DNA of 64,000 nt from Lactobacillaceae bacterium (GTDB lineage: Bacteria > Bacillota > Bacilli > Lactobacillales > Lactobacillaceae), in the NCBI GenBank assembly GCA_031289015.1, contig JAITQG010000046.1:1-64000 (forward strand), written 5' to 3'. Of the stretch, positions 21,353 to 30,750 are shown one piece after another. Position numbers and translations under genes: made by a program. The notes beneath the pieces are model-generated. The model saw nothing but the letters and a program-made list of their open reading frames with translations. It was not told where the DNA came from and ran no database searches. Within the stretch, counting starts at the first letter, position 1; every line of letters starts with the position of its first letter.

Positions 21353-21394
21353 AATAACAACTAATGTAAAACGTGTTTTACATTAGTTGTTATT
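21353..21394. repeat. 42-bp inverted repeat (20-bp perfect arms, 2-nt centre)
   Basis: AATAACAACTAATGTAAAAC-GT-GTTTTACATTAGTTGTTATT. Confidence 0.95.
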
Positions 21395-21404
21395 CTTTGA
21401 TTTC

Positions 21405-21460
21405 GTAAAACATACTTTACAAAATCTTTATTTTTCTAATTTTATAAAGTATACTTTATA
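21405..21460. promoter_or_regulatory. Two further palindromic operator-like sites upstream of the first DUF4143 ATPase
   Basis: GTAAAACATACTTTAC (21405-21420, imperfect) and TATAAAGTATACTTTATA (21443-21460, perfect 18-bp palindrome). Confidence 0.75.
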
Positions 21461-21473
21461 TAGAGGTGAGGAT

Positions 21474-22685
21474 ATGATAATTCGCAAACCATATTTACAA
21501 CAACTGCTAAACTATGAAAACACAGAATTTATAAAGGTTATTACCGGAATTCGTCGGGCCGGTAAGTCTGTTTTGATGCAACAATACGGTGAATATTTAA
21601 TTAATAAGGGTATCAAAAAAGAAAATATATTTTATCTCAACTTTGAGGATATGAGTTTCAGCCATTTATTGAACGCACAGGCGCTATTTGATCATTTCAA
21701 AGTAGGCATTAACACACAAGAAAAAGTGTATTTCCTGCTCGATGAAGTTCAGTTGGTTGAAGATTGGCAAGTTGTCGTCAATAGTTTACGGGTTTCGTTT
21801 AATAGTGATATCACCATTACGGGGTCTAATGCGAAAATGTTGTCAGGTGAACTGGCGACAAATTTGTCTGGTCGTTACGTCGAAATAAAAGTGTATCCCT
21901 TGTCATTTAAGGAATTTGTTGCTTTTAGTGAGATAGATACGAATGATGCGCTCGCGGTGCAACAAGCATTGAAACCCTACATGCATTATGGTGGCTTTCC
22001 AGCAGTTGTATTGAGCAACGAAGGGATTAAAGATTCAATTATTGGTGGGATTTACGATACCGTGTTATTAAATGATGTCGCTTATCGAGCCGCTGTTCGT
22101 GAACCAGTTGCTTTAAAATTATTAACAAATTTTTTGGCCGCTAATGTTGGACAACAGAGTAGTGCAAACAATATTGCTAATACGCTCTCAGTAGGGAAGT
22201 TAAAGGTGTCGGCACCGACAATTTCTAGTTATTTGCGGATGCTTGAGGATGCATTTTTAATTTACCAAGCCCAACGTTATGATATTCGGGGCAAAGAGAT
22301 TTTACGCACCAATAATAAATATTATTTTGCTGATTTGGGGTTGCGGCGTTTGGCTTTGAGTGGTCGCTCGAGTGGCGCAGGTGGAGATTTGGAAAACCTG
22401 GTCTACCTGGAATTGATCAGGCGCGGTTATCAAGTGGATGTAGGACAATTACAAGGTGGCGAAGAAGTTGATTTCGTGGCGCGTCGCTTGAATAAAGTGT
22501 TGTATGTCCAAGTAACGTATGAAATTCCAGCAAATTCAAATCGCGAAACAGATAATCTATTAAAAATTCGCGATCAATACGAGAAAATATTAATAACTCA
22601 ACGTGCGTATGAATATACTGAAATTGACGGTGTACCGGTGATTAATATTGTTGATTGGTTAATGCAAGCTGATGAGGCACAATAA
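21474..22685 (+). CDS. AAA_14/DUF4143 family ATPase
   Basis: VITGIRRAGKSVLMQQYGEYL, YFLLDEVQLVEDWQ, ITGSNAKMLSGEL, GGEEVDFVARRLNKVLYVQVTYE; start ATG 21474 behind SD gaggtgag. Confidence 0.93.
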   Translation: MIIRKPYLQQLLNYENTEFIKVITGIRRAGKSVLMQQYGEYLINKGIKKENIFYLNFEDMSFSHLLNAQALFDHFKVGINTQEKVYFLLDEVQLVEDWQVVVNSLRVSFNSDITITGSNAKMLSGELATNLSGRYVEIKVYPLSFKEFVAFSEIDTNDALAVQQALKPYMHYGGFPAVVLSNEGIKDSIIGGIYDTVLLNDVAYRAAVREPVALKLLTNFLAANVGQQSSANNIANTLSVGKLKVSAPTISSYLRMLEDAFLIYQAQRYDIRGKEILRTNNKYYFADLGLRRLALSGRSSGAGGDLENLVYLELIRRGYQVDVGQLQGGEEVDFVARRLNKVLYVQVTYEIPANSNRETDNLLKIRDQYEKILITQRAYEYTEIDGVPVINIVDWLMQADEAQ

Positions 22686-22781
22686 ACTCGGTTGATTCAG
22701 CTGAACCAATGACATAAAAACCAAGGAAAATGAAGCACATTTAAGATTTTAGAACGAATCAATTATTTTAATAAATTAAGT

Positions 22782-22824
22782 AAAACGGTTAAAATTAATG
22801 GGAACATTAGTGTAACCGTTTTTA
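22782..22824 (+). terminator. Hairpin/terminator between DUF4143 ATPase and primase-helicase
   Basis: AAAACGGTTA...TAACCGTTTTT with inner TTAATG/CATTAG pairing. Confidence 0.6.
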
Positions 22825-22860
22825 TGTACCATTCGTCAAAAATGTTAGGAGCTAAATGTG

Positions 22861-25197
22861 ATGTTAGAAATCGGACAACTTTGGCAAGATAAGAAACAAC
22901 GAATATTTCAAATTTTAGATATCACGTTGAATCCATATGAACAAATGCAATACGTCGTTTTTTCTGTCAATGGTGATTCAAAGCATTTGACTATGGGGGC
23001 GGAACAATTTCAAGTTCAATTTCAGCAAATTGAAATGACGATTTCTGATTTAAATGGTGCTGTGGAATTGTACAAAAGTGTTTTTAAAGCTCGTAATGAT
23101 GTGTATGCATCGCGGTGGTTTAATAAAGAACTTCAAAAATGGGTGTATTCACCAGCTAAGGATTATAACACTGGAGACATACTACCAATTAATGATTATG
23201 TTATAAAACAACATCTATTAGGTAAAAAATTCATCGGCTTCTATCCAATGGGAGCTGACAACAGAACTATGTTTTTAGTTTTGGATTTTGATAAGCAAAA
23301 TTGGCGTGATATCGTCCCGGCCATCAGGGCTGTTTTAGCCGAGATTCAGCTGCAGTCAAATGTAGAAATATCTCAATCAGGTGAAGGCGCACACGTGTGG
23401 TTCTTCTTTGTTAATCCAGTATTAGCAGTTCACGCCCGACAATTGGGTCAACTGATATTACAACGCGCTATGCAGATGAATCCACACATTAGGTTTGATG
23501 CTTTTGATCGAATGATACCGCACCAAGATGTGTTACCACAAAAAGGCTTTGGAAATTTAATTGCGGCTCCACTCAATGGCCAACGAGTGGACCTTGGCCG
23601 AAGTGTGTTTATCGATGAAAATTTTGTGCCATTCAAGAATCAATGGCTGTACATAAATCGAATTGTCAAAATATATGATTCACAAATGTTTGACGTGATT
23701 CAAAAATTGCAGGTCGAAATTGAACAAGTAATGCTAGCATTGCCAACGGAACAAGTTGAGTTGGAGGTTGAAATTAATAGAAATTTAACCATCAAATTGG
23801 ATAACATTTCGGATTTGGCCGTGCAACAGCTACGGAATTTGGCAGTGTTTAATAATCCTGAATATTTTAAATTAATTAAATCACGACGTTCGGTGTATAA
23901 GACGCCACGTTATTTATCATTTTCTGAATTTGGAGAAAATGAATTGATATTACCGCGGGGGCTGTTTAGACGAATTAGAAATGATTATATGTTGAGCAAG
24001 GTGACGGATGCTAGAAACACTGGCCGACCATTGGAAGTCAGTTTTAATGGGCAACTGTATCCAGAACAATTAGATGCGTTAGAAGGTATGCTGGAGGCAG
24101 ACGATGGTGTCGTTGTCGCTCGAACCGGTTTTGGCAAGACGGTGGTTGCTGCAGCATTGATAGCAGAACGAAAAGTGTCAACGTTGATTGTTGTACCAAA
24201 GAATGATTTAGGTAATCAATGGCACCGAGAACTAGAGCGTTTTCTAAGCATTGATAGCTCAGCAAAGCCATCGTTCACTAAAACAGGCCGACCACGTAAA
24301 ATTGATTCTAAAATTGGGCAGTATCTTGGACAAAAGAAGATCATCACTGAGTTAGTGGATATTGTGACAATTCAGTCTTTGGAGAAAATGACTACGCGAA
24401 CAGAGTTTCTAAGTAAGTATGGAATGGTGATTTTTGATGAAGTACATCATACGGCTGCGTATACATATGACCAAGTCGTGGGATCAGTTGCCGCGAAATA
24501 TATGTATGGGATGACGGCTACTTTTGAAAGAGCGGATGGTTTGACTCCCTTAATAAAGTTGCGATTTGGTGAAATCCTCTATGAGAGTGCCAAAATTGAA
24601 CAAAAAACACTATTGAATGTGAGACGTCAAATCATAATTCAGCATACTGAGTTTGGACAGGGACATCACGAATTAGCAGAGGCGACGTTTATTCAAATAA
24701 ATCAAGAACTTACTTTTGATGAAACAAGAAATCAGCAGATTATTGATAGAATTAAAGAAAATAGTGGTCAAAAACAATTAGTCTTGGTAAATCGCGTGGC
24801 TCATGCTGAACGGTTAGTGGCTTTGATGAAAGAAAACTCGTTGGATGTGGAATTGCTAACAGGTCGAATGCCCACAAAACGTAGAAATGCGGTTTTGGAC
24901 AAAATTAAACATATGCAACAGCCATTTGTTTTGATTGCAACTGGCTCAATTGCCGGAGAAGGGCTTGATGTGCCAGATTTAACGGTCTTACACCTAACTA
25001 CTCCACGGTCTTTTCCGGGGACAATTGTGCAATATTTAGGTCGATTGGAACGGAATTTGAGTACCAAGGCAGAGCTTACTGTAATCGATTACGTTGATGC
25101 GGAACTTCCGATGTTGGCCCGCATGTATCTAAAAAGATTAGCAACTTATCGCAAGTTGGGCTGGCGTGTTAAAGATGAACATGGAGTGGATGAATAA
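22861..25197 (+). CDS. TOTE-type archaeo-eukaryotic primase domain fused to SF2 DExH helicase
   Basis: AEP motifs FLVLDFDK, SQSGEGAHVWFFF, PQKGFGNLIAAPLNGQ; helicase motifs ARTGFGKTVVAAAL, VIFDEVHH, YGMTATFERADGLTPLI, QYLGRLER. Confidence 0.88.
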   Translation: MLEIGQLWQDKKQRIFQILDITLNPYEQMQYVVFSVNGDSKHLTMGAEQFQVQFQQIEMTISDLNGAVELYKSVFKARNDVYASRWFNKELQKWVYSPAKDYNTGDILPINDYVIKQHLLGKKFIGFYPMGADNRTMFLVLDFDKQNWRDIVPAIRAVLAEIQLQSNVEISQSGEGAHVWFFFVNPVLAVHARQLGQLILQRAMQMNPHIRFDAFDRMIPHQDVLPQKGFGNLIAAPLNGQRVDLGRSVFIDENFVPFKNQWLYINRIVKIYDSQMFDVIQKLQVEIEQVMLALPTEQVELEVEINRNLTIKLDNISDLAVQQLRNLAVFNNPEYFKLIKSRRSVYKTPRYLSFSEFGENELILPRGLFRRIRNDYMLSKVTDARNTGRPLEVSFNGQLYPEQLDALEGMLEADDGVVVARTGFGKTVVAAALIAERKVSTLIVVPKNDLGNQWHRELERFLSIDSSAKPSFTKTGRPRKIDSKIGQYLGQKKIITELVDIVTIQSLEKMTTRTEFLSKYGMVIFDEVHHTAAYTYDQVVGSVAAKYMYGMTATFERADGLTPLIKLRFGEILYESAKIEQKTLLNVRRQIIIQHTEFGQGHHELAEATFIQINQELTFDETRNQQIIDRIKENSGQKQLVLVNRVAHAERLVALMKENSLDVELLTGRMPTKRRNAVLDKIKHMQQPFVLIATGSIAGEGLDVPDLTVLHLTTPRSFPGTIVQYLGRLERNLSTKAELTVIDYVDAELPMLARMYLKRLATYRKLGWRVKDEHGVDE

Positions 25198-25213
25198 AAT
25201 GGTTAGTTGTTAG

Positions 25214-25279
25214 TTTTGTCCAGTATATATTGTCATTTTATGTTATAATTCAAACAATGACAACTTATACTAGACAAAA
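25214..25279. promoter_or_regulatory. 24-bp imperfect inverted repeat flanking an extended -10 promoter
   Basis: TTTTGTCCAGTATATATTGTCATT (25214-25237) / AATGACAACTTATACTAGACAAAA (25256-25279), 21/24 complementary; TGtTATAAT at 25241-25249 between arms. Confidence 0.75.
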
Positions 25280-25291
25280 AGGAGGGTGCTA

Positions 25292-26512
25292 ATGATCCAA
25301 CGCGAGCATTATTTAAAAAAAATCAGACCATTTATTGATTCTGGACTGATAAAAGTTGTGACGGGGATTCGCCGTTCTGGTAAGTCGATGTTGTTGGCAC
25401 AGGTTCAAAAAGAATTACTTGCTGCTGGCCGAACCGCAGATCAATTCATCCGATTGAATTTTGAACAATTACAGTACGAAGCATTGACCGACTACCATCG
25501 GTTAAACGATTACTTAGTTAACGAAATTGAAAAACGCCCTGGTGAAAAGGTTTATCTGTTTTTAGATGAAATTCAAGAAGTTGACCAATTTCAAAAGGTA
25601 ATTAACTCGTTGCGCGTTAATTATGAAGAACGGTTAGATATTTATGTGACGGGTTCAAATGCTAAATTACTATCAGGTGAGCTAGCTACCTTGTTGGGCG
25701 GGCGCTACATTAACATCACGGTTTATCCATTTTCGTTTGCGGAGTACAAACAAGTACAACTCGTTGCGGATTCAGACGAAAAGCTGTTTGAACATTATTT
25801 GGAAACTGGGGGGATGCCCTTTTTAACCACGAACCAGTTTGAATTGGTCGAAGAGGTGGCGTATTTGAATGATGTCTACAATTCAATTGTGTTAAAAGAT
25901 ATTGTTCAACGGGATAAAATACGGGATGCAGATTTACTGCAAAGACTGTTAACTTATATTATTTCCAACATTGGGCGGACGTTCTCGGCTCGATCGTTGG
26001 TCAATTATCTAAAAAATGAAGGTATAGCAACGTCAACGACGACGATTATGAATTACCTGACCAACAGCACTGAAGCCTATATCATCCTCCCGTTGAAGCG
26101 GTTTGACATTCAAGGCAAGAAAGTGCTGTCGACGCAAGAAAAATATTATGTTGTCGACCACGGCTTTCGTGAAGCGGTGACCGCGCGAAATGCACGAGAT
26201 ATTGAATTGATCTTAGAAAACATTGTCTTAGTGGAACTGCTTAAACGTGGCTATCAAGTATCAGTTGGTAAATTTGGTGATTTAGAGGTTGATTTTGTTG
26301 CTGAAAAGAATGGTGCAAATGGCCTAGAACGCGTGTATATCCAAGTTAGTTACATCTTGGCGACCCCTGAAACTCGAATGCGAGAATTCGCTCCGTTACT
26401 TAAAATTGATGATAATTATCCGAAAATGGTTTTGACACTTGATCCACTAACGTCAAGCGAGGCAGGGATTGAGCACGTTAAGCTACAAGATTGGTTATTA
26501 TCGGATGATTAA
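25292..26512 (+). CDS. AAA_14/DUF4143 family ATPase (second copy)
   Basis: VVTGIRRSGKSMLLAQVQKELL, FLDEIQEVDQFQKVINSLR, GDLEVDFVAEKN...VYIQVSYIL; SD ggaggg before ATG 25292. Confidence 0.93.
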   Translation: MIQREHYLKKIRPFIDSGLIKVVTGIRRSGKSMLLAQVQKELLAAGRTADQFIRLNFEQLQYEALTDYHRLNDYLVNEIEKRPGEKVYLFLDEIQEVDQFQKVINSLRVNYEERLDIYVTGSNAKLLSGELATLLGGRYINITVYPFSFAEYKQVQLVADSDEKLFEHYLETGGMPFLTTNQFELVEEVAYLNDVYNSIVLKDIVQRDKIRDADLLQRLLTYIISNIGRTFSARSLVNYLKNEGIATSTTTIMNYLTNSTEAYIILPLKRFDIQGKKVLSTQEKYYVVDHGFREAVTARNARDIELILENIVLVELLKRGYQVSVGKFGDLEVDFVAEKNGANGLERVYIQVSYILATPETRMREFAPLLKIDDNYPKMVLTLDPLTSSEAGIEHVKLQDWLLSDD

Positions 26513-26534
26513 CGTAAAATGTGGTTTAAAAAAT

Positions 26535-26592
26535 TAAAAAAAGATGCATTATCTCAACCAAATTGGCTCAGGTAATACATCTTTTTTATTTT
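26535..26592. terminator. Terminator after second DUF4143 ATPase
   Basis: aaaaagatgcattatc...ggtaatacatctttttt. Confidence 0.7.
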
Positions 26593-26659
26593 GTGCGTTC
26601 ACAGATCATGTGATAAATCAGCGTCATTATAATACCTCGTAGTGTAAACGCATGACGGG

Positions 26660-26794
26660 TCATCCTTTGTATACCCACAAAACCAAAGGGGTAAACAATG
26701 CAGCGCCTAAGAGGACAACTCCATCGGCAATTGGGGCAATAGCAAGGGCGACACCAGCAGCAGCAACGTATTGCAAAACTTTACTCGTCTTCAT
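26660..26794 (-). CDS. 44-aa hydrophobic peptide (not in supplied ORF track)
   Basis: Minus-strand SD AGGAGGATAGAAAG then ATG; MKTSKVLQYVAAAGVALAIAPIADGVVLLGAALFTPLVLWVYKG*. Confidence 0.6.
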   Translation of the reverse strand: MKTSKVLQYVAAAGVALAIAPIADGVVLLGAALFTPLVLWVYKG

Positions 26795-27365
26795 CTTTCT
26801 ATCCTCCTATTGTGAGAAAATTACATCTTATTCAATTGCTTGGAATTCCAGTAGTTGATCAACTGCTTTAGCTAATATTCTACACTTCATATTATAAACT
26901 ATACACAAGGTATTTATTCCTTTTTTTCGGAAGTGGCACCAAAATTCGTGTTGATTCAATTATTTAAAGGCTTTTAGATCTAATTTGATACTTTATTCGA
27001 AACTAAAAGTTCTATACTTACTAATATAAAATAAGTATATTTGGGACGGTATTTTAGTAGTTAAATTTGGATAAATCATATATGCTACTTTGGCTAAATA
27101 ATGTGTAAAGTGGCGCTATATTAGAATTTTGTGGAAGTTTCTAATAAAAGTGTCTTTAAACCCTTTTGTATACCTGTTTACGAAATGTTACACAAAAATT
27201 AACTTGTTACAAAATGAGTTCATATAAATATCTAGTAAAATTTTAATATCTTCATAAATGCCTATAACTTGGCATTGTAATGGTGCAGGTTTGAAATAAT
27301 ATTCACAAAATGATTAAAACTCACTAACTGTAGGCACGCAAAAAACGCTAGATAAAAATCAATAA

Positions 27366-27394
27366 TTCTAATTAAATTCTAATCTTCTTCTAAT
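27366..27394. promoter_or_regulatory. Triple TTCTAAT direct repeat with 11-bp period upstream of peptidase cluster
   Basis: TTCTAAT at 27366, 27377, 27388. Confidence 0.7.
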
Positions 27395-27455
27395 TTAGAA
27401 ATCATACTGCAATTGTCCGATGAAGCGGATTTACGCAAAATTTGAAGGGGAGTAT

Positions 27456-29042
27456 ATGAATATGAAAACAAGAATTAAGCAGGGGTTGATCGCATGTGGA
27501 GCAGTGGGGTTAATAACCAGTGTCGGGGCGCTTACTACCCAAATGGATTTGGTTAAAGCGTGTCAAACACTCAATTTGAATCAATTGCCAAGTAAGTATG
27601 ATCCGCGACCATGGGCAATTCCGGTGCGTAATCAACATGCACCGAATGGAGATAGTCAAAATTTGTGCTGGAGTTACTCGGGTAATGACATGTTGACCTT
27701 TGCCAAACAAAAGGCGTTTGGGATAACAAGTCTGTACTCGCCAACCTATACAGATAAAGCAACAGCGGTTGATGGGTTGTGGGATTATCCTGATTTAAAC
27801 CAACTTAAAAATTTAGAACGTTTAGTTAATGGGGGTGGGCATATAGCTGCTGCCTCAATCCTTGGCATCCTAGGTCATAATCCGGTGCTGGAATCAGATT
27901 TGCCTAGTACTGATGCAGATGGGATTGCCACTGGTGCAATTGCTCGAAATCGTTTGTTAGCTGACGAATTTGAGGCGCTAAACGCGAAAGCTGATAAGTC
28001 ATTTTCGGTCACGGATGTAAATCGAATCGGTTATCAAGACGGTCAGGAAACACAGGCTCAGCACGACACTGCCATTAAAAAGGCGTTACTCAAATCGGGT
28101 GGTGTTGGATATGCCTTTAATGCATATACCGTAAAGCCGGGTGAAGATGGATTTGTGGCTGGTTATTATAATCCTGATACGGCCGCACTTTATACCGAAC
28201 CAACCAATGATGAAACATTGACGATTTCAGCGACAGAAAACATCAATCACGTGACCTTAATAGTGGGTTACGACGATAATTATGCCAAAACTAACTTCAA
28301 TCCAGCACATCGGCCACAACACAATGGCGCTTTTCTAGTAAGGAATTCTTGGGGCACAGCATTTGGCCAGGCGGGATATTTCTGGGTTAGCTACGAAGAC
28401 TTTTACATTAAGGCTTCATTAGCGGCATCATCAGTCAATGTTGGGCAACCATTGGCTGGTCATGCACAAGCGCTACGAGATACGTCGGCTAGAAATAGTC
28501 CATTCTACGTTGATTACCCTAATGATATTGGCTTAGTTGATCAACCAGCTAATGCTAACGGAGATATTGTGCTGGGGGTTAAGTTTCCAGCCAAAGATCA
28601 TCAATTAACTCTGACATCAGTTTCAGTAGACACTGATTTGGCTAATGTGAATTATGAAATGTATTTGGTGAAAGATGGCTTTACTGAGACAGATAATCTA
28701 GCCGATTTAAAAAAGCAAGGGACCTTGATCAAAAAAGGATTTGAAGCCTCACAAGGTGAACATCGGCGTGCGATTAAGCCAGTTCAAATTCCGGCCAATC
28801 AAGCATACTCGTTAGTGGTCGTGGAACGTGCCCAAGATAAGTCGTTGAATAATAAAGGTGCGCAATTATTTGTAACGAGTGCCGCCAATTTGGTATCACC
28901 CAAGACGGCGATGTTTGGCTATATTGATGCAAGCGACAAATTGGTATGGCGTGATTTCTATGATGTGCGTACTGGAACGCATAGAGGTAGCGCGGTCAGA
29001 ACTGTGGTACCATACATCTTCGCCTATAGTGCAGAAAAATAG
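27456..29042 (+). CDS. Secreted papain-like C1 family peptidase (paralog 1)
   Basis: Signal peptide; [17 protein letters not shown]; catalytic Cys QNLCWSYS, His [14 protein letters not shown], Asn [20 protein letters not shown]. Confidence 0.9.
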   Translation: MNMKTRIKQGLIACGAVGLITSVGALTTQMDLVKACQTLNLNQLPSKYDPRPWAIPVRNQHAPNGDSQNLCWSYSGNDMLTFAKQKAFGITSLYSPTYTDKATAVDGLWDYPDLNQLKNLERLVNGGGHIAAASILGILGHNPVLESDLPSTDADGIATGAIARNRLLADEFEALNAKADKSFSVTDVNRIGYQDGQETQAQHDTAIKKALLKSGGVGYAFNAYTVKPGEDGFVAGYYNPDTAALYTEPTNDETLTISATENINHVTLIVGYDDNYAKTNFNPAHRPQHNGAFLVRNSWGTAFGQAGYFWVSYEDFYIKASLAASSVNVGQPLAGHAQALRDTSARNSPFYVDYPNDIGLVDQPANANGDIVLGVKFPAKDHQLTLTSVSVDTDLANVNYEMYLVKDGFTETDNLADLKKQGTLIKKGFEASQGEHRRAIKPVQIPANQAYSLVVVERAQDKSLNNKGAQLFVTSAANLVSPKTAMFGYIDASDKLVWRDFYDVRTGTHRGSAVRTVVPYIFAYSAEK

Positions 29043-29050
29043 AGGAAATG

Positions 29051-30679
29051 AATATGAAAAAACATACAGTAAAAACAACCATCACCACTGCAATGTTGAT
29101 CACCGTTTTGAGTGGCAACGTGGCGTCAGCTGATGTTACACCAGGGCTCTTGGGTAAGCAACCAACGTTTAATCATCAACAAAGTCAATGGGTAAAACCA
29201 GCGCGTAAGGTGCACCAGTTTAATTCAAAGCAGTGGCACTATAAACACCAACAAACGGCGTTGCCTGCTAAGTATGATCCGCGCAAGACGACTGCGGTTA
29301 CGCCTATTCGTGACCAAGGTGATACAGGTTTGTGCTGGAGTTATGCCGGGACGGATATTTTGGCAATGAGCAAGTATAAGCAAACCGGGATTCAAACTGA
29401 TTTTTCACCAAATTATTTTAACTATCTCTTTGCTGAGAATGCCTTTGAAAATACAAAAAATCCTTTCTCTGTCCAATATCGGGCCTTGGGGGATGGTGGG
29501 TTAGAAAACTGGCCAATTATGGCGGGCGTGCTTGGCCATAATCCAGCGACTGAAGCTAATTTTCAATCATTGGATGCAGATGGTGTCGGGTCACAATTGT
29601 TAGCAACACCAAAGACTACGCCCGAGGCTTTAAGTGCAGTTAGTACGGATCAATCATTTGCCGTGGAAGGGTATCTGCAAAACGACGGGGCATATGATGA
29701 ACAATCCGCTCAAAAAATCGTCGATAATACCAAGCAGATGATTAAAGATAATGGGGCCGTGGCCTATGATTTGAACGCTGATTTTATTTTCCCAGAACAA
29801 CTTGATTATGAAAAGCCAATTTTCAACGGGGCCACAAAGGCGCTCTACATGCCTTTTGATTATCCAGATATCACATCGGTTACGGTGAAAAAGACTGGTG
29901 AGGTAGGGTCGTTGTATGCCTGGAATGCAAATCATGCGACGACAATTGTCGGCTGGGACGATAATTTTGCCACAACTAACTTTGCCACTGGGACACAACC
30001 AGATCAAAATGGAGCCTTCCTAGTGAAGAATTCTTGGGGGACCACATGGGGTGATGGCGGCTATTGCTGGGTTTCTTATGAAGATTATTATCTGCTTGAA
30101 GGACTCTTGGGGACGGCTAAAGTCAGTCGGCCAACTGGCGAAAAACTTGTAACATCAGCCAATTCACCAGTGGCCTCAGATTGGACGTTTGAAACAGATG
30201 AAGCTTATACGGGTAAACAAGTCGTTTTGGCCAATGTCTTGGATATTCCGGCTGAAACTGCGCAAACCAAAGTTTCAGCGATTAGTTTGCCAGCGATTGC
30301 AACTGGGGCTAAGTATTCAGTTTATTATGTTGATCATGCAGTCGACGTGACAACTTTGACGACGCCAGCACAAGTTAAACAAGTTGGTAAAGAAATCAAG
30401 CACGGCACTACAACCAATCACGGTCAAATCAAAGTGCCTGTACCCACGCAAAAAGTTGCTGCAAACCAACAAGTCACGTTGATTGCCGTTGAACAAGATA
30501 CCAAGGGGGCGGTTGATGATGGAGCTGGTTTCCAAATTCAATTAGTTGGTGGTAGCACAGCAACGCAAGCAGACGCAGGCAAAAATATGCTCGCTTGGCA
30601 ACAAAATGATGGCACATATACATGGACTGATCTAGCGCGTCGAGGGTATAAGACGTATCTGGGGGCATATTTGAAATAA
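29051..30679 (+). CDS. Secreted papain-like C1 family peptidase (paralog 2)
   Basis: Signal peptide [75 protein letters not shown]. Confidence 0.92.
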   Translation, partial: NMKKHTVKTTITTAMLITVLSGNVASADVTPGLLGKQPTFNHQQSQWVKPARKVHQFNSKQWHYKHQQTALPAKYDPRKTTAVTPIRDQGDTGLCWSYAGTDILAMSKYKQTGIQTDFSPNYFNYLFAENAFENTKNPFSVQYRALGDGGLENWPIMAGVLGHNPATEANFQSLDADGVGSQLLATPKTTPEALSAVSTDQSFAVEGYLQNDGAYDEQSAQKIVDNTKQMIKDNGAVAYDLNADFIFPEQLDYEKPIFNGATKALYMPFDYPDITSVTVKKTGEVGSLYAWNANHATTIVGWDDNFATTNFATGTQPDQNGAFLVKNSWGTTWGDGGYCWVSYEDYYLLEGLLGTAKVSRPTGEKLVTSANSPVASDWTFETDEAYTGKQVVLANVLDIPAETAQTKVSAISLPAIATGAKYSVYYVDHAVDVTTLTTPAQVKQVGKEIKHGTTTNHGQIKVPVPTQKVAANQQVTLIAVEQDTKGAVDDGAGFQIQLVGGSTATQADAGKNMLAWQQNDGTYTWTDLARRGYKTYLGAYLK

Positions 30680-30750
30680 CGTTGATAATTAAAATCTTCA
30701 TAACTTAGATTATCCGCTGGAAAGACTTGCTCAAATACGAAGGGGAGTAT

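Noticed and set aside
26652-26858. 68-aa plus-strand ORF in the track (MTGHPLYTHKTKGVNN...)
   Set aside because: Antisense to the 44-aa peptide gene, which has a strong SD; no RBS for the plus-strand ORF.
26800-27365. Long AT-rich intergenic region as a possible ncRNA or phage attachment site
   Set aside because: No stable hairpin, duplicated att-like repeat, tRNA or integrase could be identified by eye; needs RNA-seq.
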